Made by a program: the position numbers and the translations under genes. From NCBI GenBank assembly GCA_034522055.1, contig JAXHLS010000002.1, forward strand, positions 3,615,549 to 3,679,548: a stretch of 64,000 bases of DNA. Direction: 5' to 3'. The stretch's first letter is position 1. Each line of letters begins with the position of its first letter. The notes under the pieces were generated by a model. The model had not been told where the DNA came from and searched no databases. It saw nothing but the letters and a program-made list of their open reading frames with translations. Source of the stretch: Gammaproteobacteria bacterium. GTDB lineage: Bacteria; Pseudomonadota; Gammaproteobacteria; JAABTG01. Shown here piece after piece: positions 22,324 to 30,153 of the stretch.

Positions 22324-23094
22324 TTGTCCGAGACTGCCCTGCATCATGAACTGTCGCGCCTCAATTTTCTCGCAGACGATGATTTCGAGATGCTGGACGA
22401 ATTGCTCTCCCGGCGTCACACTCTGGCCGCAGGCGATCTCATGGTGATGGACGGGGATCCCATGGAACAGACCACGGTGGTGTTGGACGGCTGGGCCTTC
22501 CGTTTCAAGGATTTCCCCGACGGCCGCCGCCAGATCTTCAACTTCCTGCTGCCCGGCGATATCGTCGGTATGTTCGCCCTCATGTTCGGCAACGCCCGCT
22601 GTGGCGTGGAGGCCCTCACCGCCTTGGAAGTGGCCGCCTTTCCTTCCGCCCGCCTGGTGCCGGTGTTCCAGAACTGCCCGCGCTTGGCCCTCGCCCTCAG
22701 CTGGCTCGCCGGCCAGGACGAACGGCTCCTGCACGAGCAGATCACTCGCGTGGGCAGCCGCGCTGCCACGGAGCGCATGGCGCACCTGTTCATCGAACTC
22801 TACCTGCGATTGCTGCGGGTGGGTGTGGACGAGGAAGCCGCCCGCCGCCTGCCCCTTACCCAAGTCATGCTGGCGGAGACCCTGGGCATGAGCCACGTCC
22901 ATGCCAATCGTTGTTTCCGCGAGCTGGTGCGGGCCGGTGCCGCCGAGGCCCGGAACAGCCATGTGTGGCTCCTCGACCCGGACTTCCTGGCCAAGCGCGG
23001 CGGTTTCGATGCCGGCTACCTGGAGCAGCAGGAGGTGCCGCAGCGGACCCGCAACGTGGCGGCAGATCACGACGTCGGCTCCAACTGTACCTGA
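22324..23094 (+). CDS. Crp/Fnr family transcription regulator
   Basis: 256 aa from a TTG start preceded by AGAGG. N-terminal cyclic-nucleotide-binding-type beta barrel (~10-125, FNFLLPGDIVGMFALMFG), dimer helix, and C-terminal Crp-type HTH (~175-220, LTQVMLAETLGMSHVHANRCF). There is no N-terminal cysteine cluster, so it is not an oxygen-sensing Fnr. The effector is unknown. It lies upstream of the Hsp20/DsrC-like block and is unlike the DNR-type regulator at 55.4 kb. Confidence 0.85.
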   Translation: MSETALHHELSRLNFLADDDFEMLDELLSRRHTLAAGDLMVMDGDPMEQTTVVLDGWAFRFKDFPDGRRQIFNFLLPGDIVGMFALMFGNARCGVEALTALEVAAFPSARLVPVFQNCPRLALALSWLAGQDERLLHEQITRVGSRAATERMAHLFIELYLRLLRVGVDEEAARRLPLTQVMLAETLGMSHVHANRCFRELVRAGAAEARNSHVWLLDPDFLAKRGGFDAGYLEQQEVPQRTRNVAADHDVGSNCT

Positions 23095-23259
23095 CCCGCA
23101 CTTGGGCGCGGCGCCAGGGCGGCCATTATCAAATGTCAAAGCGTGGCGACGATGCCTGCCCCCATACTCTGATCCAAGATTGAAGGCTTGGCTGGGTGGG
23201 CATCGCCCCGGCGACGCTTGACTCTCAGCTATCCGCAACTACGAGCGGAGGTCCGCACG

Positions 23260-23700
23260 ATGTTTCAGGGTCGACACCACCCTCTCGATGAACTGGAATC
23301 CCTGTTGGCCCTCGACCGGTCGCAGGTGGAGGTGCCCCTCGGTTCTCATGGTGATGGGGAAGAGGTGGACTGGATCCCGGCCGTCGATGTGGAGCGCGGC
23401 GAGGATGCCTATCGCATTCGCCTGGAGGTGCCGGGGGTACGCCATGAGGACGTGGCGGTGGCGGTCGCGGACGGTGTGCTCATTGCCCACGGCTACAAGC
23501 ATGCCGCGGCCCGGGCCCGGGGCCAGGGTCGACTTGCGCGGCGGGAGTGCAGCTACGGGGAATTCATGCGCCGCTTCACCCTGCCCACGGCCATCGACGT
23601 CCGGGCGGTCCGGGCCGAGCTTGCCGATGGCCTGTTGGTCATCTCCGTGCCATGGCGCACGGGAGAGGCCGAAGACAGCGTGGAGGTGGAGATCGCATGA
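23260..23700 (+). CDS. Small heat shock protein Hsp20
   Basis: 146 aa, alpha-crystallin domain from ~residue 40: WIPAVDVERGEDAYRIRLEVPGV, the GVLIAHGYK strand and the ELADGLLVISVPWR segment. Such proteins hold unfolding proteins as ATP-independent chaperones. GGAGG at 23247 supports the ATG at 23260 (an upstream in-frame start gives an unrelated leader). Its stop overlaps the start of the DsrC-like gene (ATGA), an unusual coupling. Confidence 0.88.
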   Translation: MFQGRHHPLDELESLLALDRSQVEVPLGSHGDGEEVDWIPAVDVERGEDAYRIRLEVPGVRHEDVAVAVADGVLIAHGYKHAAARARGQGRLARRECSYGEFMRRFTLPTAIDVRAVRAELADGLLVISVPWRTGEAEDSVEVEIA

Positions 23701-24017
23701 GCGTTAAAGACTCCCGATTCGACGGCGAGGGCTTTCTCAGGGACCCGGAAGCGTGGTCGCCACAGATGGCGACTGAGATCGCTGCCGCCGAGGGCATACG
23801 AAACCTCGGTCAGGATCACGTCAAGATACTGGAGGAGTTGCGCCACCGTTATCTGGACCGGGGTGATGTGCCCGCCATGCGCCACGTGTGTCGTGACGCC
23901 GGACTCGAGGAAAGCTGTGTCAGGGAGTTGCTGGTGAATCCCCTGCGCGCATGGCGCGTTGCCGGTCTGCCGGACCCCGGGGAAGAGGCCAAGGCCTACC
24001 TCGAGACCGCCCAGTAG
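23697..24017 (+). CDS. DsrC/TusE-like protein lacking the functional cysteines
   Basis: 106 aa. DGEGFLRDPEAWSPQMATEIAA near the N-terminus, EELRHRYLD and the C-terminal RAWRVAGLPDP are the DsrC/TusE/DsvC fold. In DsrC the C-terminal arm carries two redox cysteines (one just before AGLP, one as penultimate residue); here the AGLP segment reads RAWRVAGLP and the chain ends ETAQ without cysteine. It therefore cannot act as a persulfide carrier in the known way and fits the cysteine-less regulatory type (called RspA in the literature). Translationally coupled to Hsp20. Confidence 0.8.
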   Translation: MSVKDSRFDGEGFLRDPEAWSPQMATEIAAAEGIRNLGQDHVKILEELRHRYLDRGDVPAMRHVCRDAGLEESCVRELLVNPLRAWRVAGLPDPGEEAKAYLETAQ

Positions 24018-24083
24018 AGCTGGGAAACGCTTTTCGCCAGGGTCCTCGAGGGGACGGGCAACAGGCAACCAGCGGAGGAATCC

Positions 24084-24374
24084 ATGGGATCCAGAAATGC
24101 ATACGAGCAGAAGGTGCAGGCGCGACTGGAGCGGATCCGGGCCGAGATAAGGCGCCTCCAGGCCAAGGCCCGGGAGGCCGATGCCGACACGCACATCGGC
24201 ATGGAGGAGCAGGCGGCCCAGTTGGACGCGCGCCGGGAGGCCGTGCTGACCCGACTGGCCCTCCTGCGGGATGCCGGCGACGAGACCCTCGCCGAAGTGA
24301 AGGCGGGCCTGGAGGCCGCCCTGCAGGACCTGGAGGATGCCTTCGAGGCCGCCACCGCGAAATTCGAGAAATGA
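24084..24374 (+). CDS. Coiled-coil protein
   Basis: 96 aa, almost entirely helical and highly charged, with heptad-like spacing (ERIRAEIRRLQAKAREAD, LEAALQDLEDAFEAATAKF). No membrane segment or catalytic motif. It resembles short stress-associated coiled-coil proteins encoded near Hsp20 genes; function is unknown. GCGGAGGAATCC before the ATG is a good ribosome site. It probably belongs to the Hsp20/DsrC-like block. Confidence 0.65.
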   Translation: MGSRNAYEQKVQARLERIRAEIRRLQAKAREADADTHIGMEEQAAQLDARREAVLTRLALLRDAGDETLAEVKAGLEAALQDLEDAFEAATAKFEK

Positions 24375-24433
24375 GCCCGGGAAATGAGCCCGAGAATTGA
24401 GCTCGCGGGGCAACCTACTCAGTAGAGGTAATC

Positions 24434-25801
24434 ATGACCCAACGATCGATCAATCCCGCCACCGGCGAGCAGATGGAGGCCTTCGAGCCTCTGGGCCGTG
24501 GCGAGATGGAAGATGCCCTGGAGAAGGGCGCCGCGGCCGCCTCGCGGTGGGCGGCGGAGCCCTTCACGGAACGCGGTGGCCTGCTGGCGAAGATGGCCGG
24601 CCACCTGCGGGAGCACAGTCAAGAACTCGCCCGCCTCATGAGCCGCGAGATGGGCAAGCTCCTGGGCGAGGCCGAGGGCGAGGTGGAGAAGTGCGCCTGG
24701 GTCTGCGACCACTATGCCGAGCATGGTCAGGCCTACCTGGAGGATGAGACCATCGTGTCCGACGCCAGCCGCAGCCTGGTGGCCTACGAGCCTCTGGGCA
24801 CGGTCCTGGCCATCATGCCCTGGAATTTCCCCCTGTGGCAGCTTTTCCGCTGTGCGGCGCCGGCCCTCGCCGCCGGCAATACGGTATTGTTGAAGCATGC
24901 CTCCAACGTGCCCCAATGCGCCCTGGCCATCGAAGGACTGTTCGACGACGTGGGGGCCCCGGCCGGCGTCTTCCAGACCCTGCTCATCGGCAGCGATCAG
25001 GCGGGGGACGTCATCGCCGATCCCCGGGTCCATGGCGTGAGCCTCACGGGTAGCGACGCGGCGGGCCGCAAGGTGGCGGCCCTGGCGGGCAGCCACCTCA
25101 AGAAGCTGGTGCTGGAACTCGGCGGCTCCGATGCCTTCGTGGTGCTGGAGGACGCCGACGTGGCTGCGGCGGCGCAGGTGGCGGTGCAGTCACGCTTCCA
25201 GAACTGCGGCCAGAGCTGTATCGCCGCCAAGCGATTCATCGTGGTGGAGGCGGTGGCCGAGGAGTTCATCGCCCGCTTCATGGAAGGGGCCACCGCCCTC
25301 GAGGCCGGTGATCCCCTGGATACCGGCACCACCCTGGCCCCCATGGCCCGCGAAGACCTGCGGGATGACCTCCACAAGCAGGTCACGGACAGCGTGGCGG
25401 CGGGTGCCGCCGTCCTCACCGGCGGCGCTGCCATCAGCAATCGGCCGGGCTGGTACTACGCCCCCACGGTGCTGGACAACGTGGGCCCCGGCATGCCCGC
25501 CTACCACGACGAGCTGTTCGGCCCCGTGGCCTCGATCATCCGCGCCCGCGACGAGGCCGATGCCCTGGCCATCGCCAACGACAGCCGCTTCGGCCTCGGC
25601 GGCAGCGTCTGGACCGCGGACACCACCCGCGGCGAACGTTTCGCGCGCCGCATGGCCTGCGGCAGTACCTTCGTCAATGGCCTCGTCAAGAGCGATCCAC
25701 GACTGCCCTTCGGCGGCATCAAGGACTCGGGCTACGGTCGCGAGCTGTCGCGCCTCGGGATCCGTGAGTTCGTCAACGCCAAGACCCTCTGGGTCGCATA
25801 A
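24434..25801 (+). CDS. NAD(P)-dependent aldehyde dehydrogenase (succinate-semialdehyde type)
   Basis: 455 aa, near full length for the family. NP(A)TGE start, MPWNFPLWQLFRCAAPALAA, LKHASNVP, catalytic Glu in LELGGSDAFVVL and catalytic Cys in NCGQSCIAAKRF, ending LPFGGIKDSGYGRELS. Best matched by the succinate-semialdehyde dehydrogenase (GabD/Sad) group that oxidises aldehydes to acids. It heads a run of same-strand genes (reductase, DsrE-like, metallohydrolase). Confidence 0.87.
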   Translation: MTQRSINPATGEQMEAFEPLGRGEMEDALEKGAAAASRWAAEPFTERGGLLAKMAGHLREHSQELARLMSREMGKLLGEAEGEVEKCAWVCDHYAEHGQAYLEDETIVSDASRSLVAYEPLGTVLAIMPWNFPLWQLFRCAAPALAAGNTVLLKHASNVPQCALAIEGLFDDVGAPAGVFQTLLIGSDQAGDVIADPRVHGVSLTGSDAAGRKVAALAGSHLKKLVLELGGSDAFVVLEDADVAAAAQVAVQSRFQNCGQSCIAAKRFIVVEAVAEEFIARFMEGATALEAGDPLDTGTTLAPMAREDLRDDLHKQVTDSVAAGAAVLTGGAAISNRPGWYYAPTVLDNVGPGMPAYHDELFGPVASIIRARDEADALAIANDSRFGLGGSVWTADTTRGERFARRMACGSTFVNGLVKSDPRLPFGGIKDSGYGRELSRLGIREFVNAKTLWVA

Positions 25802-25816
25802 CACCGGGAGAGCCCC

Positions 25817-26482
25817 ATGGACCACCATGTCACCCTGCTGATGTCCGAGTTCGTCACCCACGACGTGAAACGCTTCATCGTCAGCCGCCCCGAGAGCTTC
25901 AGCTTCGAGCCGGGCGAGGGCGTGGAACTGGCCATCGACCATCCCGACTGGAAAGACGAAGGCCGCCCCTTTACTCCGACCTCTCAGGCCACAGACAGGG
26001 TCATCGAGTTCGTCATCAAGGGTTACCCCGAACACGAAGGCGTGACCCGGGCCCTGCACGGTCTCGCGCCCGGTGCCGAACTCCTGATTTCGGAGCCCTT
26101 CGGCACCATCCGTTACAAGGGCCCGGGCGTGTTCATCGCCGGCGGCGCCGGGGTGACGCCCTTCATCGCCATCCTGCGCCGCCTGGCGCGGGACGGCGAA
26201 GCCGCCGAGCACAGCCTGCTGTTCTCCAACAAGACCCCCGCGGATGTCATCTGCGAGAAGGAGTTCCGTCACATCCTTGGTGATGGCTGTGTGCTCACCT
26301 GCACCGGTGAGGATGCGCCGGGCTATGAGCACCGGCGTATCGATCGGGACTTCCTGAAAGAGCACGTGGCGGACTTCGGTCAACACTTCTACGTCTGCGG
26401 CCCGCCCGCCTTCAACGAGGCGGTGAACGAGGCCCTGAAGGCGTTGGGGGCTAAGCCGGATCTGCTAGTGTTCGAGGAGTAG
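25817..26482 (+). CDS. FAD-dependent flavodoxin/ferredoxin reductase-like protein
   Basis: 221 aa. RPFTPTSQATDRVIEFVIKGY holds the FAD-binding RxxT/S motif, VFIAGGAGVTPFIAILR the NAD(P)H-binding glycine loop and YVCGPPAFNEAVNEAL the C-terminal nucleotide-binding motif. It lacks a fused [2Fe-2S] domain, so it should pass electrons to a separate carrier. It starts 15 bp after the aldehyde dehydrogenase stop, implying co-transcription. Confidence 0.85.
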   Translation: MDHHVTLLMSEFVTHDVKRFIVSRPESFSFEPGEGVELAIDHPDWKDEGRPFTPTSQATDRVIEFVIKGYPEHEGVTRALHGLAPGAELLISEPFGTIRYKGPGVFIAGGAGVTPFIAILRRLARDGEAAEHSLLFSNKTPADVICEKEFRHILGDGCVLTCTGEDAPGYEHRRIDRDFLKEHVADFGQHFYVCGPPAFNEAVNEALKALGAKPDLLVFEE

Positions 26483-26520
26483 CGGGCCGTCATCCAGCCA
26501 CGCCAAGAGGTAAAGACACC

Positions 26521-27009
26521 ATGAACCGAATCGTGAGTTCCCTGATGCTCCTGGGCCTGATGGCCCTGCTGTCGGCTGGCGGCGCCGCTGCAGACGAGGA
26601 GGCGCCGTGGGGTGGCGCGGCGCCACCCAATGGCGACTATGCGCCCCAGAAGGTGGTCTATGACGTGGCGGTGGGTTCCGTCGGGGCCATGGAGTCGGTG
26701 CTGGACCGCGTGAGTTATCTGAACAATCTCTACCAGGCCGACCCCTTCGAGGCCTCCATCGTGGTGGTGCTCCATGGCGACGAGATACCCTTCTTCGCGG
26801 TCGAGAACATGACCCGTCACGGCGAGCTGATGCGCCGCGCCCATAGTCTCACCCTGGCAGGCCCCATCGAGTTCCGCATGTGTGCCGTGGCGGCCCGGGG
26901 TCATGGCTATGAGCCCGGGGACATCCATGGCTTCGTCATCATGGTGCCCATGGCGGACGGGGAGATCATCAAACTGCAACGGGAGGATGATTATGCGTAT
27001 ATGCGCTGA
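26521..27009 (+). CDS. Secreted DsrE-family protein
   Basis: 162 aa. Signal peptide (SLMLLGLMALLSAGGAAA then DEEAPWG), then a DsrE-like fold: KVVYDVAVGSVGAMESVLDRV, FEASIVVVLHGDEIPFF and EFRMCAVAARGHGY with one cysteine at the position seen in the 11.4-kb paralogue. It probably acts in the periplasm. Its end overlaps the following metallohydrolase by 17 bp, so the two are likely to function together in periplasmic sulfur chemistry (inference). Confidence 0.8.
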   Translation: MNRIVSSLMLLGLMALLSAGGAAADEEAPWGGAAPPNGDYAPQKVVYDVAVGSVGAMESVLDRVSYLNNLYQADPFEASIVVVLHGDEIPFFAVENMTRHGELMRRAHSLTLAGPIEFRMCAVAARGHGYEPGDIHGFVIMVPMADGEIIKLQREDDYAYMR

Positions 27010-28027
27010 CGCACGCTGGGGCGTGCTCATGGCCGGGCTGCTTTACGGCCTGGCGGCCGTCGCCCAGCCCATCGCCCAACCCATGGCCACCCCCTACGGG
27101 GTGGTGAGCCTGCCCTTCGAGCTGTACAAGGTGCCGGACGCCCCCATCTACTACGTCATCGGCCTCTCGGGTGTCCCCGGCGCCGACAACGAGGGCCACA
27201 CCTCCAACGCCGGCTTCGTGGTCACCGGCGACGGTGTGGTGGTATTCGATGCCCTGGGCACCCCCGCCCTGGGCTACCGCCTGTTGCAGCGCATTCGCGA
27301 GGTGACGGCGCAGCCCGTGAGGCGGGTCATCGTCAGTCATTACCACGCCGACCACATCTACGGCCTGCAGGCCTTCAAGGAACATGCGGCGCACGCGCGG
27401 GCATGGGCCCAGCGGGGCGCCCTCGACTATGTGGGCGGGGCGGCGGCGTCCAACCAAGGCGAGAATGCCCGGCGGCGCCTCGAGCAGCGCCGCGAGGCCC
27501 TGTTCCCCTGGGTCGATGAGAATACCTACGTGGTGGCGCCGGACCTGACCTTCGAGAAGAGCCTCCTGTTCCGCCTCGGCGGCCTCACCTTCGAGGTGCG
27601 GCACATGGGGCCGGCTCACGCCCCCGGTGATGCCGCCCTGCTGGTGCAGGAGCACGGTGTATTATTCTCCGGCGACGTCATCTACGGCGGCCGCATCCCC
27701 TTCCTGGACAGCCCCGAGACGGACATCGACCAATGGCTCGCCGGGCTGGATTACATCGCCGGACTGGGCGACGAGGTGCGCTACATCATTCCCGGCCACG
27801 GTGGCGCGTCGCAGAATCCCCAGCAGGCCGTGGCCGCCACCCGCGACTACATCACCTACGTGCGGCACGCCATGGCCGCGGCGGTGCAGGACTTCGTGCC
27901 CTTCGACGAGGCCTACGCGAATACCGACTGGTCGGCCTGGGAGGACCTGCCGGCCTTCGATGCCAGCAATCGCGGCAACGCCTATCGTATCTACCTGGAG
28001 GAGGAGGAACGATCCCTCGGGGAATAG
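26993..28027 (+). CDS. Secreted metallo-beta-lactamase-fold hydrolase (SoxH-like)
   Basis: 344 aa. A leader (VLMAGLLYGLAAVAQ) suggests export. The metal site is SHYHADHIYGLQ (HxHxDH), with later ligands in GPAHAPGDAALLV, LFSGDVIYGGRIPF and IPGHGGASQNP. This spacing matches SoxH / quinoprotein-relay zinc hydrolases, distinct from the ETHE1-type enzyme at 9.3 kb. GGGAGG lies before the ATG at 26993. Coupled to the secreted DsrE-like gene. Confidence 0.82.
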   Translation: MRICADARWGVLMAGLLYGLAAVAQPIAQPMATPYGVVSLPFELYKVPDAPIYYVIGLSGVPGADNEGHTSNAGFVVTGDGVVVFDALGTPALGYRLLQRIREVTAQPVRRVIVSHYHADHIYGLQAFKEHAAHARAWAQRGALDYVGGAAASNQGENARRRLEQRREALFPWVDENTYVVAPDLTFEKSLLFRLGGLTFEVRHMGPAHAPGDAALLVQEHGVLFSGDVIYGGRIPFLDSPETDIDQWLAGLDYIAGLGDEVRYIIPGHGGASQNPQQAVAATRDYITYVRHAMAAAVQDFVPFDEAYANTDWSAWEDLPAFDASNRGNAYRIYLEEEERSLGE

Positions 28028-28102
28028 TCTGTTGGTACGGGGGCAGGACGGGGATGGGCATCCCATCCCATGACAGGCGACGACGGACGAGGGACGACAT
28101 CC

Positions 28103-28408
28103 ATGCACTACGGCATCATCATTCTGTTATGGCTGGTCGCGCTGGCGGCGGCCTACCCTTATGTGAAACGGGTACACAACCCGGACCAGCATCTGCTGGC
28201 GGCCTATCTGATCTTCATCACCATCTTCGGCGCCGCTTCCTTTTTCCTCTTCGCCCTCCTGACCCGGCTGGCGGCCATGCTGTGGCCGGAGGCCCTGGCC
28301 CAGATTGGACTATTGCTGCTCCTGGCGGTGCTGTCCCTGATTCCCGCCTTCTATCTGGCGCGCTGGCAGATCCGCAAGCCCGCCATGCAACGCCCCCCAC
28401 CGCCCTGA
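28103..28408 (+). CDS. Small membrane protein, three predicted helices
   Basis: 101 aa: hydrophobic segments at ~4-20, ~33-57 and ~65-87, with a basic Pro-rich tail. VKRVHNPDQHLLAAYLIF between helices 1 and 2 is polar. Function is unknown. It lies 75 bp after the metallohydrolase and 84 bp before the CDF exporter on the same strand. Confidence 0.65.
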   Translation: MHYGIIILLWLVALAAAYPYVKRVHNPDQHLLAAYLIFITIFGAASFFLFALLTRLAAMLWPEALAQIGLLLLLAVLSLIPAFYLARWQIRKPAMQRPPPP

Positions 28409-28492
28409 GGAAAGCAGGCGGCATGAGCTTGCAAGCGCGGGCGCCGCGCCGTAGCTTTGCGGCTGGACCGCCGACGACCCGCAAGAAGCGCC

Positions 28493-29464
28493 ATGCACAG
28501 CCATCCTCAGGGCAGCCACCATGACCATGATCATCACCACCATTCCGTAGAGGGCTCCCACCGGCGCCTGCTGGCGGTACTGGTCCTGACCCTGGGATTT
28601 GCCGCCGTGGAGGCGGTGGCCGGCTGGTGGACCGGCTCCCTGGCCCTGCTCGGCGATGCCGGGCACATGGTCACCGACTCCCTGGCCCTCGGTGTGGCGG
28701 CGGCGGCATCCCTGTTGGCCCTGAGGGGGCCGTCGCGACGCCATTCCTACGGTCTCGGGCGGGTGGAGGTGCTGGCGGCCCTCGGCAATGCCCTGCTGAT
28801 GATCGGTCTGGTGGCCCTCATCAGCGCCGAGGCGGTGCAGCGCCTCGGCGACCCGCAGCCGGTCCATGGCGCCGGGGTGATGGTGGTGGCCTTCGTGGGC
28901 CTGCTGGTGAACCTGGCCGCCGCCTGGCTGCTGATGGGTGGGCGCGACAATCTCAATGTCCGGGCCGCGTTGCTCCACGTCATGGGCGATCTGCTGGGCT
29001 CGGTGGCCGCCCTGGTGTCCGGCGCCGTGATCCTCGCCACCGGCTGGACCACCATCGATCCCCTGCTGTCCCTGCTCATCGTGGTCCTGATCCTGGCCTC
29101 GGCGGTACGGGTGCTGCTGGACGCCCTGCATGCCCTCATGGAGGGTGTGCCCCCCCACCTCAACATGGAAGAGATCGGCTATGCCATGGCCGAAGAGCCC
29201 GGAGTGGTCTCGGTCCACGACCTCCACATCTGGTCCATCTCCTCCACCCGCGTCGCCCTGTCGGCCCATGTGGTGGTGGGGTCCCTGGCCGGCTGGCGGG
29301 AGCTGCTGGAGCGCCTGCGGGCGCACCTCGACCATGACTTCGGCATCGACCACGTCACCCTGCAGCCGGAGGAGGACGGCCAGCGCATCGCCGTGACGGC
29401 GATTCGGGGGTTGAGCGGCACCAGCCCTGCGGGGGACGGCGGTGGACCGGTCCATGATTGGTGA
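28493..29464 (+). CDS. Cation diffusion facilitator (Zn2+/Cd2+/Co2+ exporter)
   Basis: 323 aa. A His-rich N-terminus (HHDHDHHHHS) is followed by six membrane helices with the transport-site residues in SLALLGDAGHMVTDSLAL (helix 2, DxxxD-type) and LLHVMGDLLGS (helix 5, HxxxD), then a cytoplasmic domain with SVHDLHIWSI. Such CzcD/ZitB-type proteins export divalent metal by proton antiport. The end overlaps the start of the KefB/C-like remnant by ~20 bp. Confidence 0.9.
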   Translation: MHSHPQGSHHDHDHHHHSVEGSHRRLLAVLVLTLGFAAVEAVAGWWTGSLALLGDAGHMVTDSLALGVAAAASLLALRGPSRRHSYGLGRVEVLAALGNALLMIGLVALISAEAVQRLGDPQPVHGAGVMVVAFVGLLVNLAAAWLLMGGRDNLNVRAALLHVMGDLLGSVAALVSGAVILATGWTTIDPLLSLLIVVLILASAVRVLLDALHALMEGVPPHLNMEEIGYAMAEEPGVVSVHDLHIWSISSTRVALSAHVVVGSLAGWRELLERLRAHLDHDFGIDHVTLQPEEDGQRIAVTAIRGLSGTSPAGDGGGPVHDW

Positions 29465-30139
29465 GGCGCACCCTCCGGGGTCGTCACCTGTAGCATTGGA
29501 GGGCCGTTACCCGGCGCCGCGGCGTATCCACCTGCCGCCCATCCTCGACTACCTCGCCGTGGGCCTGCTGGCGGCCATGATCATCAGCATGCTGTTCGCC
29601 GCCGTGATGGTGCGGGCCAACGGCGTAATCGTCCGGCGCCTGGCGCCGCGGGCCCTGCTGCGGGATAGCGCCGGCGCCTCCCGCGCCCTGCGCCACGAGA
29701 CCGAGGGCCGCTCGAGCCACGTCATCATCGCCGGCTTCGGGCGCATGGGCCAGAACGTGGCGGCCCTGTTGCGCATCCTCAACGTGGAGTACGAGGCCCT
29801 GGACCTCAACGCCGAGGTGGTCCACGAGGCCCGCGACGCCGGCGAGCCCGTATACTTCGGCAACGCCGCCCAATGCCGCCCAACGCCGCCCAACGCAGGC
29901 TGCTGGGCGCCGCCGGTATTCAGCGGGCCCGGGCCATGGTCATCAGCTTCGACGACCCCCAGGCGGTGGAACGGGCGCTGGCCACCGCCCGCGACGTCAA
30001 CCCCCACATCCATACCGTGGTGCGGGCGCGGCGCGACCGCGATTGCGAGGACCTGACCCGGGCCGGCGCCGACGCCGTGGTGCCGGAGGGCGGCCCCACG
30101 GCGCTGGAACGTGCCGAGCGCAGGCTGTTGGGGGGCTGA
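29442..30139 (+). pseudogene. KefB/C-type K+/H+ antiporter remnant with frameshift
   Basis: Only one membrane segment (ILDYLAVGLLAAMIISMLFAA) precedes a TrkA-N domain starting HVIIAGFGRMGQNVAALL (NAD-binding GxGxxG). The transporter core is missing. Within the Rossmann domain the frame breaks at 29861-29890: a 10-bp unit CAA(C/T)GCCGCC is present three times. Removing two copies (20 bp) would restore GNAAQRRLLGAAGI and reconnect to SFDDPQAVERAL in the other frame, ending at 30139. Truncation plus slippage make it non-functional. Confidence 0.75.
29861..29896 (+). repeat. 10-bp triplicated repeat causing the kef-like frameshift
   Basis: CAACGCCGCC, CAATGCCGCC and CAACGCCGCC follow one another at 29861, 29871 and 29881, then CAACGC. 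Two surplus copies equal 20 bp, a shift of two frames. Expansion by replication slippage is the simplest origin. Confidence 0.75.
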
Positions 30140-30153
30140 GCCGGGAGGCATTC

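Noticed and set aside
23110-23145. FNR-like box (TTGACATTTGATAA on the minus strand) upstream of hsp20
   Set aside because: The second half-site reads GATAA rather than ATCAA, so symmetry is lost.
21259-23238. 659-codon minus frame across GATase, YqaA-like remnant and Crp gene
   Set aside because: Covers several independent plus-strand genes with catalytic motifs; shadow frame.
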